Made by a program: the position numbers and the translations under genes
Shown here: piece after piece, positions 16,610 to 24,990 of the stretch
Numbering within the stretch: position 1 is the stretch's first letter
Layout of the letters: every line of letters begins with the position of its first letter
Assembly (NCBI GenBank): GCA_947626775.1
Contig: CANQTL010000007.1
Span: 34,727-98,726 of the forward strand
Direction of reading: 5' to 3'
Length of the DNA: 64,000 bases
From: an uncultured Lachnospiraceae bacterium
GTDB lineage: Bacteria; Bacillota; Clostridia; Lachnospirales; Lachnospiraceae
Notes under the pieces: model-generated
Told to the model about the DNA's origin: nothing
The model's input: the letters and a program-made list of their open reading frames with translations, nothing else
Databases searched by the model: none

Positions 16610-17761
16610 ATGAGAGGAAGGGCATTTATCCAGGCAGTATGTAAATATCCGCATGGCACTCCGGGAGCAAATTATTTGGATGCTTTTTCAAGACTGTTGA
16701 TCGAATGTGGGATGGAAGTAGTTTTGATTACAGATCGGAATACAGATTATAGGATAGATGAAATAGAAGTATATGATGGATTTCATACAGAATGGATAGA
16801 GGAAAGAAATAATCCTAAAGATAAGGTTTTTCAAACAAGAACAGGTTTTGCTGATGATCGAATTAATGCCATGAAAAAGTGGAATGCAAATAGCCATGAT
16901 CTAATCTTTGTTTATGCATTAGATCATCCGACATTTCAGGATCAAATTATTGCATTTTCTAAAGTTAATAAAATAAAACTTATTAGTTTTGTACTTGAAT
17001 TTATGGAAGAAAGAAAGAACATTCCTATTGATAGACGATATAACGCACTTATATATTATATTCCAAAGTATTTTGACGGCGTAATAAGTATAAGTGATTT
17101 TATATCTGATTATTATGTATCAAGAGGGATTCCTACTTGTAAAATTCCGCCAATGATTAAATTCAATAATAATATATATGAAAAAAGTGTTAATAAGTGG
17201 AATATTATATTTCCGGCTAATGGCGGCATGAAAGATGATTTAGTATCGTTGCTACAGGGAATTTCTTTATTGGGAGATGAATCGCTTGGTAAGGTGCACT
17301 TGGATCTGATGGGGGTTAAGAAAGAAGAAGTTGATGCTATTTTGTCCAATGAATGGGAGAAGGTAAAGAATGTTATAACAGTTCATACATGGATGAAATA
17401 TGAAGAACTTACAAGATTATATGAAGAAGCAAGAGTTTTACTGTTGCCAAGAAAAACAAATCAGACGACAATTGCGAATTTTCCCAGTAAAGTACCGGAA
17501 GTTATGAATTATGGTGTTATTCCTGTTGTTTCGGCGGTAGGAGATTATACGAAATATTATTTAAAAGATGGAATAAATAGTATTGTAATGCGAGGTTCAA
17601 GCGGTGAATTATGTGCAGAAGCTTTAATTAGGATAATCAATATGCCGACAGATGAAGTTGGTTCAATCGTACAAGCGATATATGATACTGCTAAGAACTG
17701 CTTTGATTTTCATAATTGGGTTGGAGATATGGAGGAATTTCTTAAAAAAATTGCGAAATAG
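16610..17761 (+). CDS. Glycosyltransferase (GT4-like)
   Basis: 383 residues from the ATG at 16610 with AAGGAAAGTG upstream; the in-frame ATG at 16523 has no ribosome site. The N-terminal half includes KYPHGTPGANYLDAFSRLL, and the C-terminal half LLPRKTNQTTIANFPSKVPEVMNYG, a layout like GT4 donor domains with an E in the usual place. The acceptor and donor are unknown. It is followed by ~90 bases before the small membrane-anchored Rossmann protein. Confidence 0.7.
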   Translation: MRGRAFIQAVCKYPHGTPGANYLDAFSRLLIECGMEVVLITDRNTDYRIDEIEVYDGFHTEWIEERNNPKDKVFQTRTGFADDRINAMKKWNANSHDLIFVYALDHPTFQDQIIAFSKVNKIKLISFVLEFMEERKNIPIDRRYNALIYYIPKYFDGVISISDFISDYYVSRGIPTCKIPPMIKFNNNIYEKSVNKWNIIFPANGGMKDDLVSLLQGISLLGDESLGKVHLDLMGVKKEEVDAILSNEWEKVKNVITVHTWMKYEELTRLYEEARVLLLPRKTNQTTIANFPSKVPEVMNYGVIPVVSAVGDYTKYYLKDGINSIVMRGSSGELCAEALIRIINMPTDEVGSIVQAIYDTAKNCFDFHNWVGDMEEFLKKIAK

Positions 17762-17851
17762 GTATTTTGGTTAAACGATAAAAATCGACAATATGAATGA
17801 AATGGATAAATGTACATGAATTAATAGTGAAAAATGGAAGGAGATCAGAGT

Positions 17852-18328
17852 ATGAAAACAGGAGTAATATCAACTATATCAGTAGTGGGTGGTGCGGTGA
17901 TTGGCATAATAGGAACAAGCAAAGTATTTAAGAATAGTATTGCGGATAGGCAAAAAATGTCAGACAAGCATCTTGCGCTTTTTGAGATGATGAATCAGTG
18001 GGTAAGGGCAAAGCAGAAAGGGAAGCGAATTGATTCTTATCTTGTAGCAAAAGGATACAGCAAGATTGCTATTTACGGATTGGGTTTTGTGGGGGAAACA
18101 CTTGTGGAAGAACTCAGAGATTCAAAAGTTATAGCGGTATATGGAATAGATAAAAATGCAGAAAGCATTTGCTCTGATATAGACATATTTTCGGCTGATG
18201 ATGAACTGCCTAAAGTGGATGCAGTTGTGGTGACGGCGATCACTTTCTTTAGAGAGATAGAGGAAAAGCTGTCCCAGAAATTGGATTGCCCAATAATTTC
18301 ACTGGAAGACATTCTGTATGAGATTTAG
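17852..18328 (+). CDS. Membrane-anchored stand-alone Rossmann-module protein
   Basis: 158 residues from the ATG at 17852, with GGAAGGAG upstream. An N-terminal hydrophobic segment (TGVISTISVVGGAVIGIIG) could anchor it in the membrane. The rest is almost only the GxGxxG module: KIAIYGLGFVGETLVEEL, YGIDKN, VDAVVVTAITFF and PIISLEDIL. It is clearly homologous to the C terminus of the GT2 protein at 21045, including the ~30 residues before the module. It has no catalytic domain, so it may be a binding or docking partner. The function is unknown. Confidence 0.65.
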   Translation: MKTGVISTISVVGGAVIGIIGTSKVFKNSIADRQKMSDKHLALFEMMNQWVRAKQKGKRIDSYLVAKGYSKIAIYGLGFVGETLVEELRDSKVIAVYGIDKNAESICSDIDIFSADDELPKVDAVVVTAITFFREIEEKLSQKLDCPIISLEDILYEI

Positions 18329-18395
18329 TCTGGAGAACAAGAATATTTTATACGTACGGATTGGTTTATACAGTTGAGCGATTAAGGTGAATGAC

Positions 18396-19847
18396 ATGAT
18401 AATTGACATACTGGGAGATATTTCTCTTGCAATGAGTTGTTTAAACGAGACAGATTATATGGAAATTTCAGACCGTATTAATCGAGCCTTGGGAACGGTT
18501 GATTTTCGGATCGCTAATCTGGAATCTCCTATGCTGGATAGGAAAGATATAGCTCCGGCTGATAAAGAAGGACCAAAAGCAAATTTGAGTATGCAAAAGA
18601 AAACTCATAGTATATTTTTTGAAAATATAGATATTAATGCATATACGCTTGCAAATAATCATTTAGGTGATTACGGAAGCGAAGGGATTAACTCTACGAT
18701 TAATTATTTAAACGGTCTCAATAAAAAATATGCTGGCAGTTCAATGCAAATTGAAAAGATATATGATCCAATAAGAATAGAGCAGGGGGGGGGTACGGTT
18801 TCGGTTTTTTCTTTTTGCGAAAACGAATTTGGCATTTCAAATGACAGTATTGGCGTAGCCGGATTTAATGAAGCAATAATTAAAGAAAAAATATCAGTAG
18901 AAGTTAAAACGGCGGACTTGATTGTAGTAATTTTTCACGGCGGAATAGAACATTATCCATTTCCATCACCGAAGCAGAGAAGCCGATACAGATGGTTGAT
19001 AGATATAGGGGCGGATATTGTCATAGGGATGCATTCGCACTGCCCGGTAGGTATGGAAAAATATAAAAATAAATTTATATATTATGGCTTGGGGAATTTT
19101 TTGTTTCCAAGAAAGACGCCAATTATATATAGTAATTGGAATTATGGATATGTTGTTAGATTGGGAATCAAAAACAAGAAAAAGCTGCATATTGAAATGC
19201 TTCCTTATAGAAATAATTTCAAAGGTACCGAATGGGAGCTGTGCGAATATGATCAATTTAAGCGATATATGGATATCATCTCAGCCGCTATCCCTAATGA
19301 TGAAAAGTTAAAATATTATTATAATGCATGGGTTCAGTATAACGGCGCGAATCTTTACCATATATTGAAAAATGCAATTTCGAAAGATGAAAATAAATAT
19401 TCATTTGATATAGTTAAAAACTTATTTTCTTGTGAAGCACATAATGAGCTTATTACGGCATTTTTAAACAATCGGTATTATTGTCCGGACGCAGATTTTT
19501 CAGATGGGGTAAAGGAGATAAAAAAATATATAAATGTTAAAGAAGCGTATGAAACTGCTGAAATGGTATCCTCAAAGAATATCGCATTGTGGGGGATTAC
19601 AGAGAAAACGATGACGGAATTAGGAAAATATACAGATTTAAAGGGGGCTAATATTTTTATTGTGGATCAAGACCAATTAAAACAGGGATTGCTGGTCGAT
19701 GGTGTCGTGATAATATCTCCTGAAGAAGTACTGACTAAAAAGATAGATTTATTTAGAATAGGAACCGGCGAGAAAAATTATAAAAAAATATGTGAATATC
19801 TGGTAAATAACGGTTTTGATAAGAAGGCAGTTCAGTTGATCAAATAA
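18396..19847 (+). CDS. CapA-like metallophosphatase with C-terminal Rossmann-like module, carries a 9-G tract
   Basis: 483 residues from the ATG at 18396 (AAGG upstream; GTG at 18387 possible). Residues 1-~290 are the PGA_cap / CapA calcineurin-like domain: ILGDISLA, NLESPM, LANNHLGDYG, VIFHGGIEHY and GMHSHCPVG supply the metal-binding Asp, Asn and His residues, and YYGLGNFLF closes the domain. The C-terminal ~95 residues (NIALWGITEKTM onward) are a degenerate form of the locus-wide module. CapA relatives act in polyglutamate or polysaccharide export or attachment. Nine Gs at codons 130-133 make the frame breakable in the phosphatase domain. Confidence 0.75.
   Translation: MIIDILGDISLAMSCLNETDYMEISDRINRALGTVDFRIANLESPMLDRKDIAPADKEGPKANLSMQKKTHSIFFENIDINAYTLANNHLGDYGSEGINSTINYLNGLNKKYAGSSMQIEKIYDPIRIEQGGGTVSVFSFCENEFGISNDSIGVAGFNEAIIKEKISVEVKTADLIVVIFHGGIEHYPFPSPKQRSRYRWLIDIGADIVIGMHSHCPVGMEKYKNKFIYYGLGNFLFPRKTPIIYSNWNYGYVVRLGIKNKKKLHIEMLPYRNNFKGTEWELCEYDQFKRYMDIISAAIPNDEKLKYYYNAWVQYNGANLYHILKNAISKDENKYSFDIVKNLFSCEAHNELITAFLNNRYYCPDADFSDGVKEIKKYINVKEAYETAEMVSSKNIALWGITEKTMTELGKYTDLKGANIFIVDQDQLKQGLLVDGVVIISPEEVLTKKIDLFRIGTGEKNYKKICEYLVNNGFDKKAVQLIK
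18785..18793 (+). repeat. Poly-G tract (G9) inside the CapA-like gene
   Basis: Nine Gs between GAGCA and TACGG encode Gly-Gly-Gly within the metallophosphatase domain. With 8 or 10 Gs the frame meets a stop within roughly 25 codons, removing most of the protein. Confidence 0.9.
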
Positions 19848-19873
19848 TATTATGGATGGCGAGGTAAAGAGTC

Positions 19874-21040
19874 ATGAAAATTTCCTTTTTATGCGGAGAT
19901 GATATCAATATAGATAGTGCGATTATATTTGGCGCCGGTAACTACGGAAATATTATTATCAGTTTATTGATGCGGCAAAAGGTAAAAGTGGCAGCATGCT
20001 TTGATAATGATATCAATAAAGTACATACGCGATGTTATGGAGGCGTTAGGGTTACGCTTCCGTATCTAACCAGAATGCCGGTAATTATATGTATACGTAA
20101 TCAGACGATAGGATCGTTGATAGAAAAGCAGTTAATGGAACTGGAGGGGGGGGGCAACCGCATTTTCAGAGTCGACTTTGAACAGGCAGACAGTGAGTTT
20201 TTAAAACTTGATGATAAAGAATACTTGAACGTGAGATATTTTAATGCTTTTCATAAAAATATTAATTGGAAAACCCCGAGGGGATTTAATGAGAAAATAC
20301 AATGGTTAAAGCTCAACGATCATAATCCGGACTATCATATTTTGGTGGACAAGGAGATGGCAAAAGAATATGTTGGTAAAAAAATTGGCGAGGAATATAT
20401 TGTTCCAACGATTGGCATCTATGAGAATGTGGAGTTGATTCCGTTTGATGAATTGCCGGATAAATATGTCATTAAATGTACGCATGATTCTGGTAGTACT
20501 CATATAGTGGAAAGAAAGAATGCAGGGTATCAGGGTATGGAGGAGATTAAAAAGGATATAGATAAAAAATTAAAAACGGATTTTTATATACTTGGACGGG
20601 AGTGGGCATATAAAGGGGTGAAGCCCAGGATAATTATTGAAGAATTATTAGAAAATAGTGATGGACATGAAATAATAGATTATAAATTTATGTGTTTTAA
20701 TGGGAAAGTGAAATGTTCATTTGTCTGTACAAATCGTAGAGATAGCACAGGACTAAAGGTTACTTTTTTTGATTTGGATTGGAAAGTTATGCCGTTTGAA
20801 AGGCATTATCATAAATCGAAAGAACTGATAAAAAAACCGAATTCATATGCTTTGATGGTGAATTTGGCAGAAAAAATCAGTGAAAATATACCATTTGCAA
20901 GAATAGATTTTTATGAAGTAAATGGACAACCATATTTTGGAGAAATTACATTATATCCAGGCTGCGGCTTTGAAGAATTTAATCCGCCTGAATGGGATGA
21001 AAAACTCGGAGATTGGCTGGATTTAACTAATGTGAGGTAG
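19874..21040 (+). CDS. TupA-like ATP-grasp protein with N-terminal Rossmann-like module, carries a 9-G tract
   Basis: 388 residues. The first ~100 form the module (AIIFGAGNYGNIIISLL, VAACFDND). The remainder matches the ATP-grasp TupA family: FNEKIQWLKLND, LVDKEMAKEYV, KYVIKCTHDSGST (ATP-binding lysine region), IIEELL, IIDYKFMCFNGK and FARIDFYEVNGQPYFGEIT (acidic metal ligands). TupA is needed for the peptide part of teichuronopeptide in Bacillus; here it may ligate an amino acid or amine to a uronic acid of the polysaccharide. Nine Gs at codons 91-94, at the junction of module and enzyme, would truncate the protein if the length changed. Confidence 0.75.
   Translation: MKISFLCGDDINIDSAIIFGAGNYGNIIISLLMRQKVKVAACFDNDINKVHTRCYGGVRVTLPYLTRMPVIICIRNQTIGSLIEKQLMELEGGGNRIFRVDFEQADSEFLKLDDKEYLNVRYFNAFHKNINWKTPRGFNEKIQWLKLNDHNPDYHILVDKEMAKEYVGKKIGEEYIVPTIGIYENVELIPFDELPDKYVIKCTHDSGSTHIVERKNAGYQGMEEIKKDIDKKLKTDFYILGREWAYKGVKPRIIIEELLENSDGHEIIDYKFMCFNGKVKCSFVCTNRRDSTGLKVTFFDLDWKVMPFERHYHKSKELIKKPNSYALMVNLAEKISENIPFARIDFYEVNGQPYFGEITLYPGCGFEEFNPPEWDEKLGDWLDLTNVR
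20146..20154 (+). repeat. Poly-G tract (G9) inside the ATP-grasp gene
   Basis: Nine Gs between ACTGGA and CAACCG encode the end of Glu-Gly-Gly-Gly. With 8 Gs translation would stop at a TAA about 20 codons downstream, before the ATP-grasp domain. Confidence 0.9.
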
Positions 21041-21044
21041 GGAA

Positions 21045-22337
21045 ATGGTTTCAATTATTACATCTGTTTATAATTCGGCGGAATATATTTCCGAAATGCT
21101 GGATAGTGTTTTGGCGCAAAGTTATCCAGATTGGGAATTGATTATAATTGACGATGCGTCTACAGATGCTACATGGGATATCATTATACAATATAAGGAT
21201 GCGCGAATTATTTCTGTAAAGAATGAAAAGAATCTTGGGTTAACGGTCAATTTGAATAAAGCGCTTTCAATGGCGAAAGGAGAGTACATTATCAGGATTG
21301 ACGGTGATGATATTGCTTGGATAGACAGAATTATGGTACAGGTTCGGTATATGAATGAGAACCCGGACGTGGCTGTGGCGGGTTGCTGGATGAAAATGTT
21401 TGGAGATAAGACAGGAATTTTACAATGTTCATTGGATGCGGATCGCCTGAAGATTAACTTGATATTTAATGCTGTATTGTTTCATCCGACTTTGATTATC
21501 AGGAAATCGATTTTAGATCAATATAAGATTGCTTACGATACTTCTCTGAGGTATGCGCAAGACTATGCGCTGGAATATGAGATTAGTAAGTATGCGAAAA
21601 TAGGGAGTATAGATAAAATATTAGTTGATTATAGGGTGCATAAGAAGCAGATCTCGATAGAGAAGCAGGAGAAACAGCTTTTATGTGCAAATAAGACGAG
21701 AAAGAAAATCCTGGAAGACTTAGGCGTTGATCTTTCAGATGAAGAATTGCGTTGTTGGTCGGATTTTTGTCTTTTTCAAAAAAATATGAGTGATGATAAA
21801 TTAGTGCCGCATGTTATTCAGAAAATTATAGAAAAAAACCGTGTCGAGTGTATTTATAATGAGAAAATACTGGAAAGGATCTTAATAAAAAAATACGACG
21901 AGTATAAAAATGTGTGTCTGAAGGACGTAATGACGACGCAAAATATCGAAGAAAAAAATTGTAAATATTACGGCACCTATATTTTTATGGTTATGTGGAT
22001 GAAAGCTTTAGAAGATGGACTAAATATAGAAAAAGTATTGCTGAAAAATGACATACATAAAATTGCAATATATGGTGCGGGATACATTGGAAAACTTTTG
22101 CTGGATCATTTGAGGACAACTGCCGTCAGTGTGCAATATGGAATCGATAAAAATATAGAATATAACTTTATGGATAGGGAACTTCCGATTTATTCGCCGG
22201 ATTATGATGAACTCCCGGAAGTTGATGCGGTTATAGTTACGCCCTTTTATATCTTTGAAAGTATCAGGGAATCACTGAAGACTCAGAATGTAAATAGGAT
22301 AATTTCAATAGAAACAATATTAGAGAACAGAATATGA
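21045..22337 (+). CDS. Family 2 glycosyltransferase with C-terminal Rossmann-like module
   Basis: 430 residues. The GT-A domain starts VSIITSVYNSAEYISEML, with IIIDDASTD and the metal-binding DXD in RIDGDD; the acceptor side includes YAQDYALEYEI. After ~220 residues a helical linker leads to a C-terminal module (KIAIYGAGYIGKLLLDHL, VDAVIVTPFYIF, RIISIETIL) homologous to the stand-alone protein at 17852. It is an inverting glycosyltransferase of the polysaccharide repeat unit. The start is four bases after the ATP-grasp stop, and its end overlaps the next gene by four bases. Confidence 0.85.
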   Translation: MVSIITSVYNSAEYISEMLDSVLAQSYPDWELIIIDDASTDATWDIIIQYKDARIISVKNEKNLGLTVNLNKALSMAKGEYIIRIDGDDIAWIDRIMVQVRYMNENPDVAVAGCWMKMFGDKTGILQCSLDADRLKINLIFNAVLFHPTLIIRKSILDQYKIAYDTSLRYAQDYALEYEISKYAKIGSIDKILVDYRVHKKQISIEKQEKQLLCANKTRKKILEDLGVDLSDEELRCWSDFCLFQKNMSDDKLVPHVIQKIIEKNRVECIYNEKILERILIKKYDEYKNVCLKDVMTTQNIEEKNCKYYGTYIFMVMWMKALEDGLNIEKVLLKNDIHKIAIYGAGYIGKLLLDHLRTTAVSVQYGIDKNIEYNFMDRELPIYSPDYDELPEVDAVIVTPFYIFESIRESLKTQNVNRIISIETILENRI

Positions 22338-23815
22338 ATAATGAAATTATTATTTATGGAACAGGTATGGTAGGCAAACTGGTCTATTATCATTTATTAA
22401 TATCTGGACAGTTATATAAGCTAAAAGCTTTTGCTGTGTCGGATAACCAAAAGAAAAAGGATAAAAATACTTTTATGTCATATCCGGTATATAAGATATC
22501 GGACGTGAAGAAGTTGTTTGGTGAGGCAATAGTTATTGCTGCCGCTTTTCCGAGTCTTCAAAGTGTTTTTGAAACGAATATGAATAAGCTGGAATTAAGT
22601 AACTACTGGTGTGTAGATGCAGATACTTATAATGAGTACTGTAAAGAGTATATAGAATATAAGAAAAGTATCAAACAGAAAATAGAAAATGTAGATATAC
22701 TGTTTTTCCCATCTGATAACAATAGCACATCGGGAGCTTTTTTGAGCATGCTGGATTTAATTTCGGAAAGTATTAAATGTGGCCTAAAGTGTCTCGTAAT
22801 ATTGTCGGAATATGGAGATGGCGAAGAAATATTAGATGATTCTGGGGTGCCATATCAATATATACAGATGAATCATTGGTGTGAAAGAGAAGACAGCCTG
22901 GAAAAAACATGGCAGGATTACATGCTTGCAGATCAAGGCCAGGCATTAAAAGAAATAGAAGACATTATTGAACGTTATAAAGTAAAAATTGTGCATATGA
23001 ATACGGTATATACATATTTGGGAGCAGTTGCGGCTCAAAGGAAAAAAGTTCCTGTAATATGGCATATTAGGGAGAATATAAAGGCGCAAGGATATCGATT
23101 TAAAAATGAGGAGGAAGCATACAATTTAATCAATATATCGTACAAAATAGTAGGAGTTTCTAACTATGTATTAAAGTGCTATCCCTATTTGGCGTGTGAA
23201 AAGGCCCAGGTCATATATGATGGCGTAGAAAAAGATAGGTTTTACAAAAGAAGGGAAATCTTTCAAAACAAAACAGTAAATATCATAATGGTTGGCGCTA
23301 TTTGTGACTTGAAGGGACAAAAAGATTTAATACAGGCGGCTAAGTTGCTGCGGGATAGAGGAGTTGCTTTTCATATAAGTCTTATTGGAAATGGAGATAA
23401 AGAGTATATACAGAGATTGAAACAGTTTATAGTGAACAATCAACTGGAGGACAAAATATGTTTTGAAGGTATGCAGAGCAGGGTGGAAGAATTTTATTGG
23501 CGAGCCGATATAGCGGTTGTTTCTTCCCGATCAGAGGCATTTGGCAGAGTTACCATTGAGGGTATGCTTTCAGGCTGTATTGTAATTGGCGCAGATAAAG
23601 GGGCTACACTTGAAATAATTGAAAACAATAAAACGGGTTATATATATTCAAGAGACGACAGTCAGGATTTATGTAATAAAATCATGATGAGTATTACGGA
23701 AAGAGAACGGTCTAAAAAAATTTCTTTGTGCGCACAGGACTGGGCGTACAGGACATTCGGAAAAGAAAATAGTGCATCAAAGTTAATTTGTGAATATAAG
23801 AAAATTTGTAACTAA
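22334..23815 (+). CDS. Family 4 glycosyltransferase with N-terminal Rossmann-like module
   Basis: 493 residues; the ATG overlaps the preceding TGA. The first ~105 residues are the module (IIIYGTGMVGKLVYYHL, AVIVIAAAFP type strand). The GT-B enzyme follows: ILFFPSDNNSTSGAF as N-terminal glycine-rich loop, VIWHIREN, NIIMVGAICDLKGQKDLI and the EX7E element EAFGRVTIE followed by GMLSGC. It is a retaining glycosyltransferase. Its fusion to the module and four-base overlap with the GT2 gene suggest that the products work as a set. Confidence 0.85.
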   Translation: MNNEIIIYGTGMVGKLVYYHLLISGQLYKLKAFAVSDNQKKKDKNTFMSYPVYKISDVKKLFGEAIVIAAAFPSLQSVFETNMNKLELSNYWCVDADTYNEYCKEYIEYKKSIKQKIENVDILFFPSDNNSTSGAFLSMLDLISESIKCGLKCLVILSEYGDGEEILDDSGVPYQYIQMNHWCEREDSLEKTWQDYMLADQGQALKEIEDIIERYKVKIVHMNTVYTYLGAVAAQRKKVPVIWHIRENIKAQGYRFKNEEEAYNLINISYKIVGVSNYVLKCYPYLACEKAQVIYDGVEKDRFYKRREIFQNKTVNIIMVGAICDLKGQKDLIQAAKLLRDRGVAFHISLIGNGDKEYIQRLKQFIVNNQLEDKICFEGMQSRVEEFYWRADIAVVSSRSEAFGRVTIEGMLSGCIVIGADKGATLEIIENNKTGYIYSRDDSQDLCNKIMMSITERERSKKISLCAQDWAYRTFGKENSASKLICEYKKICN

Positions 23816-23850
23816 GGAATTGAAAGCAAAGACATAATGAGGAGAAGAAT

Positions 23851-24966
23851 ATGTTGTATGCATCTGAAACCGTAAGCTTGTTGCATGACAGCGATAAGAT
23901 TGTGATTTACGGCGCCAGGATTGTTGCGAAAGAAGTGGCGGAATGCTTTATGCACGAACCATATAACCTGACGTTAGAATGTTTTATGGTGTCTGATATG
24001 ACAGGAAATCCAACCAGTTTATTAGGACTTCCGGTCATCACTATTGACGAAGGGGAAAAATGGTATCGGGATGCGCTGATCGTGGTAGCCGTTCTGGAAA
24101 AATATCAAGAGGAAATAGTCAATAATCTTAAACAGCATGATTTTCATCATATTTTGCCCATGGGATTTGAAAGCGATATTTGGAGTGAACTCAGGGGAAA
24201 TTATGTGGAAAATTTATTTGAGAAAAGCGGGAAAAAATATCTGACGCTGGAAAACGATATGAAGAGAATCTGCAGAACCGCGGAAGCCGTGCATGTATAT
24301 CAGGTGAGATCACATGTAGATAAGTCGATTGGACAGGATCTTGGACAGTACTCGTGGGAGATACCGATCCAAGCCGGAGCGGCGCTTACGGACAAAGTGG
24401 TATGTGTGGTCAGGGATAACGTAGGCGAGAACATATCTTATAAAAATCGGGAGTACTGCGAATTGACAGCGCTATACTGGATATGGAAAAATGATCGTTC
24501 CGATTATATAGGGCTGTGCCATTATCGCAGGCACTTTGCGCTGGATGAAGAGACAATAGAACGGTTAAAAACTTCAGATATTGATGTTGTGCTTACGATT
24601 CCTATATTGAATTTTCCAGACGTGCGTTCAATGTACGTGAAGGATCATATTGAAAGTGACTGGGATACTATGTTAGAGGCATTAGAGGTATTGCAACCAA
24701 AGTATTATCAGACAGCTTTGCAAATTCAAAAGGGAGTATATTACTATGCCTACAATATGTTTATCGCTCGCAGAGATATATTTGACAGTTATTGCGGATG
24801 GCTATTCCCAATTCTGCAGTATATAGAGGATAGGTGCGGGAAGAAAGAGGATATATACCAGAACAGATATATCGGTTTTCTGGCCGAAAGATTATTGTCT
24901 GTTTTTTTTATATATCATAGCAATGAATGGAAAATCGTTCATGCCAGAAAGAATTTTTACTTATAG
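23851..24966 (+). CDS. DUF4422 putative glycosyltransferase with N-terminal Rossmann-like module
   Basis: 371 residues, GAGGAGAAG ribosome site. The N-terminal ~110 residues form the module (KIVIYGARIVAKEVAEC). The DUF4422 domain follows: IQAGAALTDKVV, NREYCELTALYWIWKN, YIGLCHYRRHF, YYYAYNMFIARRDIFD, and ENR-type end QNRYIGFLAERLLS. DUF4422 proteins are found in polysaccharide clusters and are thought to be glycosyltransferases acting on galactose-type residues, but this is weakly tested. It is AT-rich like the rest of the locus, unlike its paralogue just downstream. Confidence 0.8.
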   Translation: MLYASETVSLLHDSDKIVIYGARIVAKEVAECFMHEPYNLTLECFMVSDMTGNPTSLLGLPVITIDEGEKWYRDALIVVAVLEKYQEEIVNNLKQHDFHHILPMGFESDIWSELRGNYVENLFEKSGKKYLTLENDMKRICRTAEAVHVYQVRSHVDKSIGQDLGQYSWEIPIQAGAALTDKVVCVVRDNVGENISYKNREYCELTALYWIWKNDRSDYIGLCHYRRHFALDEETIERLKTSDIDVVLTIPILNFPDVRSMYVKDHIESDWDTMLEALEVLQPKYYQTALQIQKGVYYYAYNMFIARRDIFDSYCGWLFPILQYIEDRCGKKEDIYQNRYIGFLAERLLSVFFIYHSNEWKIVHARKNFYL

Positions 24967-24990
24967 ATATTGGAATAAAAGGGAAAAGTG

